Shown here: piece after piece, positions 1 through 5,903 of the stretch | Numbering within the stretch: position 1 is the stretch's first letter | Layout: the number at the start of each line of letters is the position of its first letter | Origin: Akkermansiaceae bacterium | Lineage (GTDB): Bacteria > Verrucomicrobiota > Verrucomicrobiia > Verrucomicrobiales > Akkermansiaceae | DNA: 5,903 nucleotides | Direction of reading: 5' to 3' | Assembly (NCBI GenBank): GCA_023301545.1 | Contig: JALZUI010000030.1 | Span: 1-5,903 of the forward strand | Notes under the pieces: generated by a model | What the model saw: only the letters and a program-made list of their open reading frames with translations | Told to the model about the DNA's origin: nothing | Databases searched by the model: none | Made by a program: the position numbers and the translations under genes

Positions 1-1040
1 GTAATAGTAATGGTTATGACATTCCGCAGGCAGAAGCCGTAGCCTTCCGTTCCACGGGAGTTCCTAAAACATTCGATGCTGATGGCGATAATGCATACGG
101 CACCGCTGGCCTAGCCATCTTTTCCGTTCTTTCAGGAGAGGGTAATAGTGGCTTTGATGATTACATTGGTGAAGTCGCGCCTTGGGTGAGCTCGATCACC
201 CCGGGGTCGGATTTCGTAACCTCTGTGCAATTTCCAGTGTTTACGGATTTTGATAACCCTACGTTAGAAATCTCAACTGATGTAGAAGACTTAACAGTTA
301 CAGGTTACGCTCGTTCAAACAATGGAGCGGTTGGCACTTGGGCTGAGCTCGTTAATTTCACCATTGACGAGACGGCACCTACAGCTATCCGAATTGGTGT
401 GCTAGCGGGCAATAATGCTGGAGCTTTGATAGACCCTTCTGGAATTAGACTCTCGGTTAATGGGAGTGAGCCGGTAGAAGCGACCTCATTGAATTTAAGT
501 GTGGGGATGGTCTTCTTTGACTTATTACTTAGATCTCCTATTACGGCGAACTTCTCCTTAGAAGCTCAAATAAATGGAGAAGACCGCCAAACCGCAATTG
601 CGGGTATCACCTTTGATGTCATTTCTTCTGGCTTCGATGCTTGGGTGCTTGATTTCCAAGAGTTGGATGACAACTCGGTCGACAGTGATCCAGACAACGA
701 TGGAATAGAAGCGTTACTTGAATATGTACTAAACGGAAGCCCGACGGGTAATGATCAGGCCATTCTCCCTCAGGTTACTATTGAAAACGGAAACTTTATC
801 TTCGACTTTAATCGATTGGCCAGCTCCGCAATTGATACGGTGCAAGTCTTCCAGTACAGCACGACGCTAGAACCTAACGATTGGGTAGATGTACCAATTA
901 CTTCTGCTAATACAGGGCAAGTTTCTCTGAGTCCAGTAGCTGGCGATAGTGAGATGGAAGCGGTTTCTATCACGGTTGATGCAGCTCTAGGAAATCAAAA
1001 TAGACTCTTTGGCCGGCTTAAAGTTTCGCTTGAAGAGTGA
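1..1040 (+). CDS. C-terminal part of a large secreted, probably calcium-binding surface protein (5' end outside window)
   Basis: The reading frame is open from base 3 (codon phase 3) to the TGA at 1038-1040, giving 345 visible residues. The GTG at 186 is an internal codon: the 61 codons before it are open and read as normal protein, so the real start lies left of the window. The visible part is rich in Asp, Asn, Ser, Thr and Gly with many alternating beta-strand patterns and only one Cys-free, low-Lys composition, typical of exported proteins. Around visible residues 225-247 there is an acidic loop (DSDPDNDG followed by IEALLEYVLNGSP) that resembles the DxDxDG calcium-binding loops of dockerin/thrombospondin-type-3 segments. 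After it comes a final beta-rich region ending in LFGRLKVSLEE. From memory this loop-plus-tail arrangement is frequent at the ends of large secreted verrucomicrobial proteins. No catalytic motif, membrane anchor or PEP-CTERM signal is visible. The substrate and role are unknown. A rho-independent terminator follows 27 nt after the stop. Confidence 0.8.
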   Translation, partial: NSNGYDIPQAEAVAFRSTGVPKTFDADGDNAYGTAGLAIFSVLSGEGNSGFDDYIGEVAPWVSSITPGSDFVTSVQFPVFTDFDNPTLEISTDVEDLTVTGYARSNNGAVGTWAELVNFTIDETAPTAIRIGVLAGNNAGALIDPSGIRLSVNGSEPVEATSLNLSVGMVFFDLLLRSPITANFSLEAQINGEDRQTAIAGITFDVISSGFDAWVLDFQELDDNSVDSDPDNDGIEALLEYVLNGSPTGNDQAILPQVTIENGNFIFDFNRLASSAIDTVQVFQYSTTLEPNDWVDVPITSANTGQVSLSPVAGDSEMEAVSITVDAALGNQNRLFGRLKVSLEE

Positions 1041-1067
1041 TCCTTTAATCATCAGGTAAAACTATAC

Positions 1068-1103
1068 CGCCTTGGATGCTTACACGCGTCCGAGGCGTTT
1101 TTA
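1068..1103 (+). terminator. Rho-independent terminator of the secreted-protein gene
   Basis: An 8-bp stem (cgccttgg at 1068-1075 with ccgaggcg at 1090-1097, one G-U pair) is extended inward by four more pairs (1076-1079 with 1086-1089). It closes a 6-nt loop and is followed directly by five T residues at 1098-1102. It lies 27 nt after the stop of the upstream + strand gene. Confidence 0.9.
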
Positions 1104-1150
1104 TATCGTAAAGACTAGGTTTCTAACGATCATTGTTCCTCTGAAAAGGA

Positions 1151-1186
1151 AAAACCCTTGTATCCGATTAGGGTTACAAGGGTTTT
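1151..1186 (-). terminator. Terminator of the tRNA gene, possibly bidirectional
   Basis: A perfect 12-bp inverted repeat (aaaacccttgta at 1151-1162 with tacaagggtttt at 1175-1186) encloses a 12-nt loop. On the - strand it begins 4 nt after the CCA end of the tRNA and ends in a T run (complement of A 1150-1154), so it fits a tRNA terminator. Read on the + strand the stem also ends in TTTT followed by ATTA. It may therefore act as a second stop for transcription arriving from the secreted-protein gene. Confidence 0.85.
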
Positions 1187-1190
1187 ATTA

Positions 1191-1265
1191 TGGTAGCACT
1201 GAGTGGATTTGAACCACCGACAAAAGGCTTATGAGTCCTCTGCTCTACCCCTGAGCTACAGTGCC
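1191..1265 (-). tRNA. tRNA with anticodon CAT (elongator Met or Ile2)
   Basis: The complementary strand folds into a full 75-nt cloverleaf including an encoded CCA. The 7-bp acceptor stem is ggcactg with cagtgct (first pair G-U). The D arm is gctc/gagc. The anticodon loop is ctcataa, and the T arm is ggtgg/ccact around ttcaaat. The anticodon is CAT. The initiator type is unlikely: the 1-72 pair is G-U rather than the C-A mismatch of bacterial initiators, and the anticodon stem lacks three consecutive G-C pairs. Elongator tRNA-Met and the lysidine-modified tRNA-Ile2 share this anticodon and cannot be separated by eye. The anticodon stem closes with an A31/G39 mismatch and has G-U at 27-43; 49-65 is also G-U. 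The gene stands alone between its own promoter and terminator, divergent from the beta-CASP hydrolase gene. Confidence 0.95.
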
Positions 1266-1280
1266 ATTTAAGGGGAGGGA

Positions 1281-1309
1281 GTCATAATCGTAGATTGATT
1301 GTTTGTCTA
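1281..1309 (-). promoter_or_regulatory. Promoter of the tRNA gene
   Basis: On the - strand, TAGACA (bases 1309-1304, one mismatch to TTGACA) is followed after exactly 17 nt by TATGAC (bases 1286-1281, four of six matches to TATAAT). A C-rich discriminator (tccctccccttaaat) then leads to the mature tRNA 5' end at 1265. Transcription would start near 1274, giving a leader of about 10 nt. GC-rich discriminators are typical of stable-RNA promoters under growth-rate control; that regulation is an inference here. The promoter overlaps the most upstream possible start (TTG at 1299) of the divergent hydrolase gene. Confidence 0.65.
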
Positions 1310-1364
1310 TAAAAAAATGATAGTGTGTGTTGCTTATTTTTGTTTCTCGTTACAGAGTGCGTTT

Positions 1365-2717
1365 GTGGAATACTTTTGTTTAACAGACTCACACGAAATA
1401 GGAGCCTCTTGCCATGGACTGAAATGTGGCGAAACTACGGTAGTGGTAGACTCAGGCCTGCATCCGAAGATGACAGGTTACGAGGCGATGCCTCCTCACG
1501 ATCAGTTGGATGGGCAAAATGTGCAGTCGATCGTTCTAACGCACTCGCATCTTGATCACGTGGGGACGATTCCGGTGTTGCAGGGACGGTTCCCTCAGTC
1601 TCGTGTCTATATGACTGCTCCTACGCATGATCTTGCGGATGCGATGTTGCATAATTCTGTTAATGTGATGACGAGCCAGAGCAATGAGCTGGATATCCAA
1701 GAGTACCCGCTGTTCACCCATGATATGGTCGAGGAGTGCGCTAGTAAATGGGTGGCTCGTGGATACAATCGTAAATTCGATGTCGATGGAGACGTGCAGA
1801 TTAAGTTCCAAGATGCAGGGCATATTATGGGTTCATGTACCGCCACGGTCTTTCACGAGGGTAAAAAGGTTCTTTTCACAGGCGACGTCCAGACGGAGGA
1901 CCAAACTCTGATCAAAGGAGCTGATATTTGGAAAGAAGGTGATTATGATGCGATCGTCATGGAGACGACCCGTGGAGCCAGCCCTCGTCCAGAAGGCTTT
2001 ACCCGCCAAGGCGAGGAAGAACGTTTGGCCAAAGCAATTTGTGCAGGTCTAGAAGCTGGAGGAGCAATTTTGATTCCTGTTTTCGCGATGGGTAAGACGC
2101 AGGAAGTCCTGACTATGATTAATCAATTTAAAGCAGTAGGAATGGTCCCTGACGTTCCTGTGCATGTAGGTGGATTAAGCACCAAGATGACAACGATTTA
2201 TGACCGCCATGCGACACGTACGCGCCGTAAGGCTCCTCGCTTTAAGATCCTGCGAGATATGAAACTCAAGGTCGCTCGTAAGGGGCGCAGCACGCCGTTA
2301 GAGCCGCGAGCGGGGGAGATTTATTGCCTCTCTAGTGGGATGATGTCAGAGAAAACGGTTTCAAACCTTTTCGCTCGTCAGTTTATTGATAAGCCGCAGA
2401 ACGCACTTCTCTTTGTTGGTTACGCTGATCCAGATTCTCCTGCAGGTAAAATTCGGGCTGCATCTAGTGGCGACATGATTGAGCTTGATTCCAATGGTAC
2501 CAAGGTCGCATTAGAATGTGCGGTTGATGTCTTTGACTTCAGTGGTCACGCTCCACGTGAAGACATTTTAGAGATTGCAATCGGCTCTGGTGCTAAGAAA
2601 ATCTTCCTCACTCATGGAGATACAGATGCCCGCGAATGGTTCCGAGAGGAGCTTAGCAAGGCTATGCCAAATAGTGAAATTATCGTCCCCGAATCAGGCG
2701 AGGCGTACGAGATCTGA
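1365..2717 (+). CDS. Beta-CASP metallo-beta-lactamase-fold RNA hydrolase (CPSF73/RNase J-like superfamily)
   Basis: Predicted zinc-dependent RNA endo/exonuclease of the beta-CASP group, acting in the cytoplasm. The open frame begins at a TTG at 1299 (472 residues); numbers below use that start. All catalytic motifs are present: D51 in VVVDSG, the HxHxDH motif H82-S-H-L-D-H87, H175 in DAGH, and D196 in LFTGD. The beta-CASP motif A acid is E222 (METTRG), motif B is H417 (FSGHA) and motif C is H439 (LTHGD). A motif C histidine rather than valine is the known mark of RNA-acting members. The IPVFAMGKTQE and SSGMM segments are typical of the cap domain. I place the start at GTG 1365 (residue 23, 450 residues). 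The fold's first strand (EYFCLTD) begins just there, and the preceding 22 codons overlap the tRNA promoter. The SD there is weak (AGAG, 7 nt away). ATG 1317 is the other candidate, and its hydrophobic leader would look like a signal peptide. A TATAAA at 1308-1313 could be a -10 box without a convincing -35. The exact RNA substrate is unknown. Confidence 0.9.
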   Translation: MEYFCLTDSHEIGASCHGLKCGETTVVVDSGLHPKMTGYEAMPPHDQLDGQNVQSIVLTHSHLDHVGTIPVLQGRFPQSRVYMTAPTHDLADAMLHNSVNVMTSQSNELDIQEYPLFTHDMVEECASKWVARGYNRKFDVDGDVQIKFQDAGHIMGSCTATVFHEGKKVLFTGDVQTEDQTLIKGADIWKEGDYDAIVMETTRGASPRPEGFTRQGEEERLAKAICAGLEAGGAILIPVFAMGKTQEVLTMINQFKAVGMVPDVPVHVGGLSTKMTTIYDRHATRTRRKAPRFKILRDMKLKVARKGRSTPLEPRAGEIYCLSSGMMSEKTVSNLFARQFIDKPQNALLFVGYADPDSPAGKIRAASSGDMIELDSNGTKVALECAVDVFDFSGHAPREDILEIAIGSGAKKIFLTHGDTDAREWFREELSKAMPNSEIIVPESGEAYEI

Positions 2718-2739
2718 TTTAGTATTAATGAGGTCGTAA

Positions 2740-2782
2740 TACAGGTTGCTTGGAGTTCTCTTAGCAACCTGTACTCGTTTTT
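2740..2782 (+). terminator. Terminator of the hydrolase gene, lying between convergent genes
   Basis: A perfect 11-bp inverted repeat (tacaggttgct at 2740-2750 with agcaacctgta at 2763-2773) has a 12-nt loop and is followed after four bases by TTTTT at 2778-2782. It begins 22 nt after the hydrolase stop. The T run overlaps the stop codon of the convergent - strand gene (2781-2783). On the - strand the same hairpin lacks a clean T tract but may still help end that operon. Confidence 0.85.
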
Positions 2783-3140
2783 AGTACTGGCCTAGACTGA
2801 GCATGACCAGAGTGCAGGCTTCCATGATTTCAATATGATCTGGAAACTCGTGGTAGAGCTCTGGGCATTCAGCACCAGGGTTGAAGATGATGCGCTTTGG
2901 GGTTAGTCGAATGATGTCATCTACGAGAGGAGCAAAGCGATTTGGCCCTACATAGACCGTGATCGTATCGATCGGCTGCCATACGTCCTTGATATTATTC
3001 ACGACAGGGACGCCGAGAATTTCGCTTTCTATAGGATGAACGGGAATGACTTCCTGCCCCGCCTTTTGTAAGGCAAGCTGGGCTTTATGAGAATAGCGAT
3101 CAGTCTTAGAGCTGGCGCCGAGTATTACAGTGAGGGACAT
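2781..3140 (-). CDS. Small CoA-binding Rossmann-fold protein (YccU-like, CoA_binding_2)
   Basis: A 119-residue soluble protein, a little shorter than the roughly 135-145 residues usual for the YccU type. It starts with a beta strand and nucleotide loop (TVILGASSKTDRYS, residues 4-17) and continues with VIPVHP (31-36), a second strand near TITVYVG (59-65) and the KRIIFNPGAECPE segment (82-94). It closes with EIMEACTLVML (104-114), whose cysteine is a common feature of the family. These proteins are single CoA-binding domains related to succinyl-CoA synthetase alpha and have no established reaction. The ATG at 3140 follows the upstream gene's stop by 9 nt and has no Shine-Dalgarno; the mRNA there reads CCTCC instead. 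Both genes are in the same reading frame, so translational coupling or stop read-through is possible. It is last in the operon and faces the hydrolase gene. The family call is firm; the cellular role is unknown. Confidence 0.88.
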   Translation of the reverse strand: MSLTVILGASSKTDRYSHKAQLALQKAGQEVIPVHPIESEILGVPVVNNIKDVWQPIDTITVYVGPNRFAPLVDDIIRLTPKRIIFNPGAECPELYHEFPDHIEIMEACTLVMLSLGQY

Positions 3141-3149
3141 GGGTGGAGG

Positions 3150-4415
3150 TTATATCACGGTTTTGAGCGCATTAAAAGCGTCGATAATTTCTGCTTCTGG
3201 GCGGTTCCAGGCGATTCTGGTAGCCTTCTCTTTGGTGAGAATTACGAGATTGTAGCGATCTTGAGTATTGTTGTTTTGAGGGTTTGTAGGCAAGATTCGG
3301 ACATCTATGATTTCATCTCGCGCGATCTTATGTTTCAGCTTTTTTCCTGATGATCGTTCGTGATAGATGGAAACAGTCGTCAGAGTTCCTTTTATCAGGC
3401 TTTTTTCTCCTATTTTAAAAATGGTATATCCAACCATCCAAATACCGGTGCAAAAAATTACAAAACCAATAATAACAAAAATCCAAAGAAATAGGTCAAC
3501 TCCGCTATTTGCCTCTTTGATCCCCATGAAGTAAGGAAATCCTCCAAAGATTGCGCCAAAAAGACTGAGGAAAAGTGATCCAAAGATTCCTGAGGCGATC
3601 TTTTTTGTGGGATCGATGGTGATCTCGAAATTTTCTGGAGAGGTGTCTGCGCCTGTTAAGTAGGTCCTTTTATCATGTTTGGCGGCAGGGGCTTGTTGCG
3701 GGGCTAGGATTTCTTTTTGTAAATCGGCCACGAGCCACGCTTTTTCTTCTTCACCGAGGATGGAGCCGAATTTTACTGTTCTCTTCTTGGATCGAATTTC
3801 GATCCCGTAAACAGGAATGTAGTTTTGAGAGTAAAACTCCTTTTGTGCAATAGAAGTGATCTCATTATGATTTAAGCTGACCATCTTTCGTTTTCCCCAG
3901 AGGGATTTTGAGTAGACTAAGACCTCGTTGGACGAAAACAGAAGGTGTTTAGCGTACATTTGATTAAGCCCAAAATACATTAATACGATTCCAATACCCC
4001 AAAATAGAGTGAGCACGATAAAGACCGTTGTAGGGGGAGGTGGGTTACCGTCAGTGTTCTCCGTAAATATCATAATGGAGGTGAACACGGTCATAAAAAG
4101 AAGCCAGATACAGGCGAAACCAAAAAGCGCGTTCGCTTTTTTGGTTGCAGGAATATCCCATGTAATTTCATCGTTGGATGTAGTCTTTTGAATGCGATTT
4201 TGAGTCGGCTCAATAGCTGGGTCATCCCAATACATAGGCGGGTTCTCGGATGAATTACTCATCCATTCCTTGAAGCTCGCAAGGTATCCGCAAGAGGGGC
4301 ATTCAAACAAGCTACTATCCCCACTCTGCTCATTAGGAGAGACTGTCTTTTTACAACTAGGACACTGTTTGGGGCCCGTTACGGAGCTGAGAGCTTTTTT
4401 TAGGTTTTTTAGCAT
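3150..4415 (-). CDS. Zinc-ribbon membrane protein with a duplicated 2-TM plus PH-like beta domain; function unknown
   Basis: I recognise no named family. The 421-residue protein begins with a Lys-rich stretch and a four-cysteine zinc ribbon (C18-P-S-C21 and C39-P-S-C42), followed by a polar linker to about residue 93. Then come two membrane segments (about 97-117 and 130-150), with a proline-rich loop between them, and a charged beta-rich region (about 157-236) that resembles bacterial PH/DUF304-like domains. The pattern repeats: two more membrane segments (about 274-297 and 306-333) and a second beta-rich region to the C-terminus (about 338-421). Both halves end in a helix after a hydrophobic strand, which suggests internal duplication. 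By the positive-inside rule, ribbon and beta domains probably face the cytoplasm. The ATG at 4415 follows the ATPase stop by 24 AT-rich nt with no clear SD. The first codons contain A6 and A7 runs. It sits between the giant ATPase gene and the CoA-binding gene, so a role as a membrane partner of the ATPase is an inference from position only. Confidence 0.85.
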   Translation of the reverse strand: MLKNLKKALSSVTGPKQCPSCKKTVSPNEQSGDSSLFECPSCGYLASFKEWMSNSSENPPMYWDDPAIEPTQNRIQKTTSNDEITWDIPATKKANALFGFACIWLLFMTVFTSIMIFTENTDGNPPPPTTVFIVLTLFWGIGIVLMYFGLNQMYAKHLLFSSNEVLVYSKSLWGKRKMVSLNHNEITSIAQKEFYSQNYIPVYGIEIRSKKRTVKFGSILGEEEKAWLVADLQKEILAPQQAPAAKHDKRTYLTGADTSPENFEITIDPTKKIASGIFGSLFLSLFGAIFGGFPYFMGIKEANSGVDLFLWIFVIIGFVIFCTGIWMVGYTIFKIGEKSLIKGTLTTVSIYHERSSGKKLKHKIARDEIIDVRILPTNPQNNNTQDRYNLVILTKEKATRIAWNRPEAEIIDAFNALKTVI

Positions 4416-4439
4416 TGGCCTATTTTGTTCTTATTTTGA

Positions 4440-5903
4440 TTAGAGTTGTTTAGTCTTTGATTCTACTCCAATGGGGGGCTTTTTTCCTGGGGGGAGTTCG
4501 CGAGGGGTTTCGCCGTCGGCTTCTACTGGGACGACTTTGATTTCCACTTCAACGGGAACAGCGCGAAGGCCGTCGATGATTTTTTCGAGATGAGAAATGG
4601 TTTGCTCATTAAGGCTCTGAGGTTGGGCGTAGGTACTGGCGTTATTAGCAATGGTTTCATTAAGGCTAGTGAGTTGTCCAACGATACGGGTGACGGGATC
4701 ATTGTCTCCTCCTCCGAGTAGCTTTTGACGGCCAAAATCTTTCTTAATTTTTTCCCAGCGAGCCGATTGTTCCTCATTGAGGCTTTGACTCATGGCGTGG
4801 AATTTTAGTAAGTTCGCTTCGGCTCCTGTTGTGAGTGTTTGTGATTCGTTCTGGTAGTGATCGTGAATAAGTGCCGTTACCTCTTGAGCGGTCATGAGGG
4901 GTAGGACTTTTTCTGACAGGCGGTTCATATTACGATACGATCCCTGCAGTTTGAATGAGGGTTCAGTACGGTAGGCGTCTTCCTGTGCCGCCGAACGGAC
5001 GTACTCAGCATTCACGCGCATGATGGCGTCTCGTACGAGAAAGAGGTGGCCGAGAGTTGTGGTATATTCCTCGATCTCGGCAGGGGAGTAGTTCCCTGTG
5101 AGATCTAGTCCATCCGTGCTGCCGTCAAGGGTGGCTTGCATGAGGGCGTAGAGGTCGCTCTGGCTCTGTGAGCTGAGTTTACTGAGTACGGGATTACTGG
5201 TGAGGGAGTTTTCGACAAAGGAATCAGCGAAGGCCGAGGCGCTTTCTCCGATGATTTCACCGAGGTTGTAGGTGTCTGCTCGGTTCGCTAACATGTCAGG
5301 AATTTGGAACTTGCCACCAGTTTCGGTGTAGGGATTTCCTGCCATGACGACGGCAACTTTTTTTCCTCTTAGGTCATATGTTTTGGCTTGGCCGTTATAG
5401 ACCCCTTCGATTTTTCGTTGTCCATCACAGAGGGAGATGAACTTTTGGAGGAGCTCAGGATTCGTGTGTTGGATATCATCGAGGTAGAGCATGATGTTGT
5501 CGCCCATTTCGAGAGCGAGGTTCAGCTTCTCTACTTCCTCCCTCGCGGAGGCGTTAGGTGCTTCGCTAGGGTCTAGAGAGGTGACATGGTGCCCAATGGC
5601 CGGTCCGTTGATCTTAACAAAGGTTAGGCCAAGGCGGTTAGCAATGTACTCCATAAGGGTCGTTTTACCATAACCCGGAGGAGAGATTAGGAGGAGAAGC
5701 CCCATTCGGTCGGTACGAGTGTTTTTACCTGCGGTTCCGATCTGCTTGGCGAGGTTGTCTCCTACAAGTGGGAGATACACTTCGTTGATGAGTCTGTTCC
5801 GAACGAAGGCAGACATGACCTTGGGTTTGAATTCGTTCAGGCGGAGATCGGCCTTTTTGTCTTCTACGAGCTGGACTTTGAGGTCGAGATAGCGTTGGAA
5901 AGT
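4440..5903 (-). CDS. C-terminal AAA+ ATPase part of a giant DUF3686-type 'DNA repair ATPase' (5' end outside window)
   Basis: The frame is open from the right edge of the window to the TAA at 4440-4442, 487 codons plus stop. The ATG at 5816 is internal because 29 open codons with normal protein sequence precede it (ending NEFKPKV). Numbered from that Met, the AAA+ core has Walker A SPPGYGKTT (45-53), Walker B IMLYLDDIQ (108-116), sensor 1 N161 in VVMAGNP, and a likely arginine finger R179 in LANRAD. A later QGSYRNMNRLSEKV (291-304) may supply sensor 2. From memory this matches the end of the DUF3686-containing family annotated 'DNA repair ATPase', proteins of well over 1500 residues; the repair role is a label, not something shown here. 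After the core there is a polar region with three SLNE motifs (345, 384, 401) and a proline/lysine-rich tail (441-448) coded by G6/T6/G6 runs. It is the first visible gene of a - strand operon with the zinc-ribbon membrane protein and the CoA-binding protein. Confidence 0.82.
   Translation of the reverse strand, partial: TFQRYLDLKVQLVEDKKADLRLNEFKPKVMSAFVRNRLINEVYLPLVGDNLAKQIGTAGKNTRTDRMGLLLLISPPGYGKTTLMEYIANRLGLTFVKINGPAIGHHVTSLDPSEAPNASAREEVEKLNLALEMGDNIMLYLDDIQHTNPELLQKFISLCDGQRKIEGVYNGQAKTYDLRGKKVAVVMAGNPYTETGGKFQIPDMLANRADTYNLGEIIGESASAFADSFVENSLTSNPVLSKLSSQSQSDLYALMQATLDGSTDGLDLTGNYSPAEIEEYTTTLGHLFLVRDAIMRVNAEYVRSAAQEDAYRTEPSFKLQGSYRNMNRLSEKVLPLMTAQEVTALIHDHYQNESQTLTTGAEANLLKFHAMSQSLNEEQSARWEKIKKDFGRQKLLGGGDNDPVTRIVGQLTSLNETIANNASTYAQPQSLNEQTISHLEKIIDGLRAVPVEVEIKVVPVEADGETPRELPPGKKPPIGVESKTKQL

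Noticed and set aside
186..1040. GTG at 186 as the start of the first gene
   Set aside because: The same frame is open back to base 3 with normal coding sequence, so this codon is an internal valine.
1191..1265. tRNA gene as an integration (att) site
   Set aside because: No integrase, no repeated tRNA 3' fragment and no composition change are visible on either side.
1299..1364. Signal peptide on the beta-CASP hydrolase
   Set aside because: The hydrophobic leader exists only if translation starts at TTG 1299 or ATG 1317, which overlap or adjoin the tRNA promoter and lack an SD; the family is cytoplasmic.
3087..3350. Plus-strand 87-residue frame across the CoA-binding and membrane protein genes
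   Set aside because: It lies opposite two well-supported genes, has no motif and no SD; treated as a chance frame.
4395..4410. A7 and A6 runs with an A AAA AAC heptamer at the start of the membrane protein gene as a programmed frameshift
   Set aside because: AAA-rich early codons are common, no alternative product of interest follows, and no stimulatory structure is evident.
5814..5816. ATG at 5816 as the start of the AAA+ ATPase
   Set aside because: Twenty-nine codons upstream are open to the window edge and read smoothly into the domain, and the family is much longer.

Overview
The window looks like chromosomal sequence from a member of the Verrucomicrobiota, possibly a marine Puniceicoccales/Opitutia-type organism. 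I base this on memory of protein styles, not on a search. The left-hand protein ends in a DxDxDG-type loop followed by a beta-rich tail of a kind common in large secreted verrucomicrobial proteins. Base composition is moderate. The visible gene starts lack clear Shine-Dalgarno sequences.

Layout, left to right. (1) The 3' part of a secreted, probably calcium-binding surface protein gene runs on the + strand to base 1040 and ends at a strong hairpin-plus-T-tract terminator. (2) A tRNA gene with anticodon CAT (elongator Met or lysidine-type Ile2) lies on the - strand at 1191-1265. It has its own promoter on its right and a perfect 12-bp terminator stem on its left. (3) A beta-CASP metallo-beta-lactamase-fold RNA hydrolase is encoded on the + strand, ending at 2717, with its annotated start in doubt. 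It ends in a terminator shared with a convergent operon. (4) A - strand operon, read right to left, starts with the last ~487 residues of what is very likely a giant AAA+ ATPase of the DUF3686 'DNA repair ATPase' type, cut by the window's right edge. A 421-residue zinc-ribbon membrane protein with two repeats of (two TM helices + a PH-like beta domain) follows after 24 nt. A 119-residue CoA-binding Rossmann protein (YccU-like) follows after a further 9 nt.

The most interesting part is this three-gene operon. It joins a large ATPase, whose repair role is only a database label, to an uncharacterised zinc-ribbon protein with four membrane segments and to a small CoA-binding protein. The last two genes are in the same reading frame, separated only by one TAA and three codons. 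The beta-CASP hydrolase and the tRNA are separate divergent or convergent units, with no sequence evidence that they belong to the operon. No mobile elements, CRISPR arrays or phage genes are visible.
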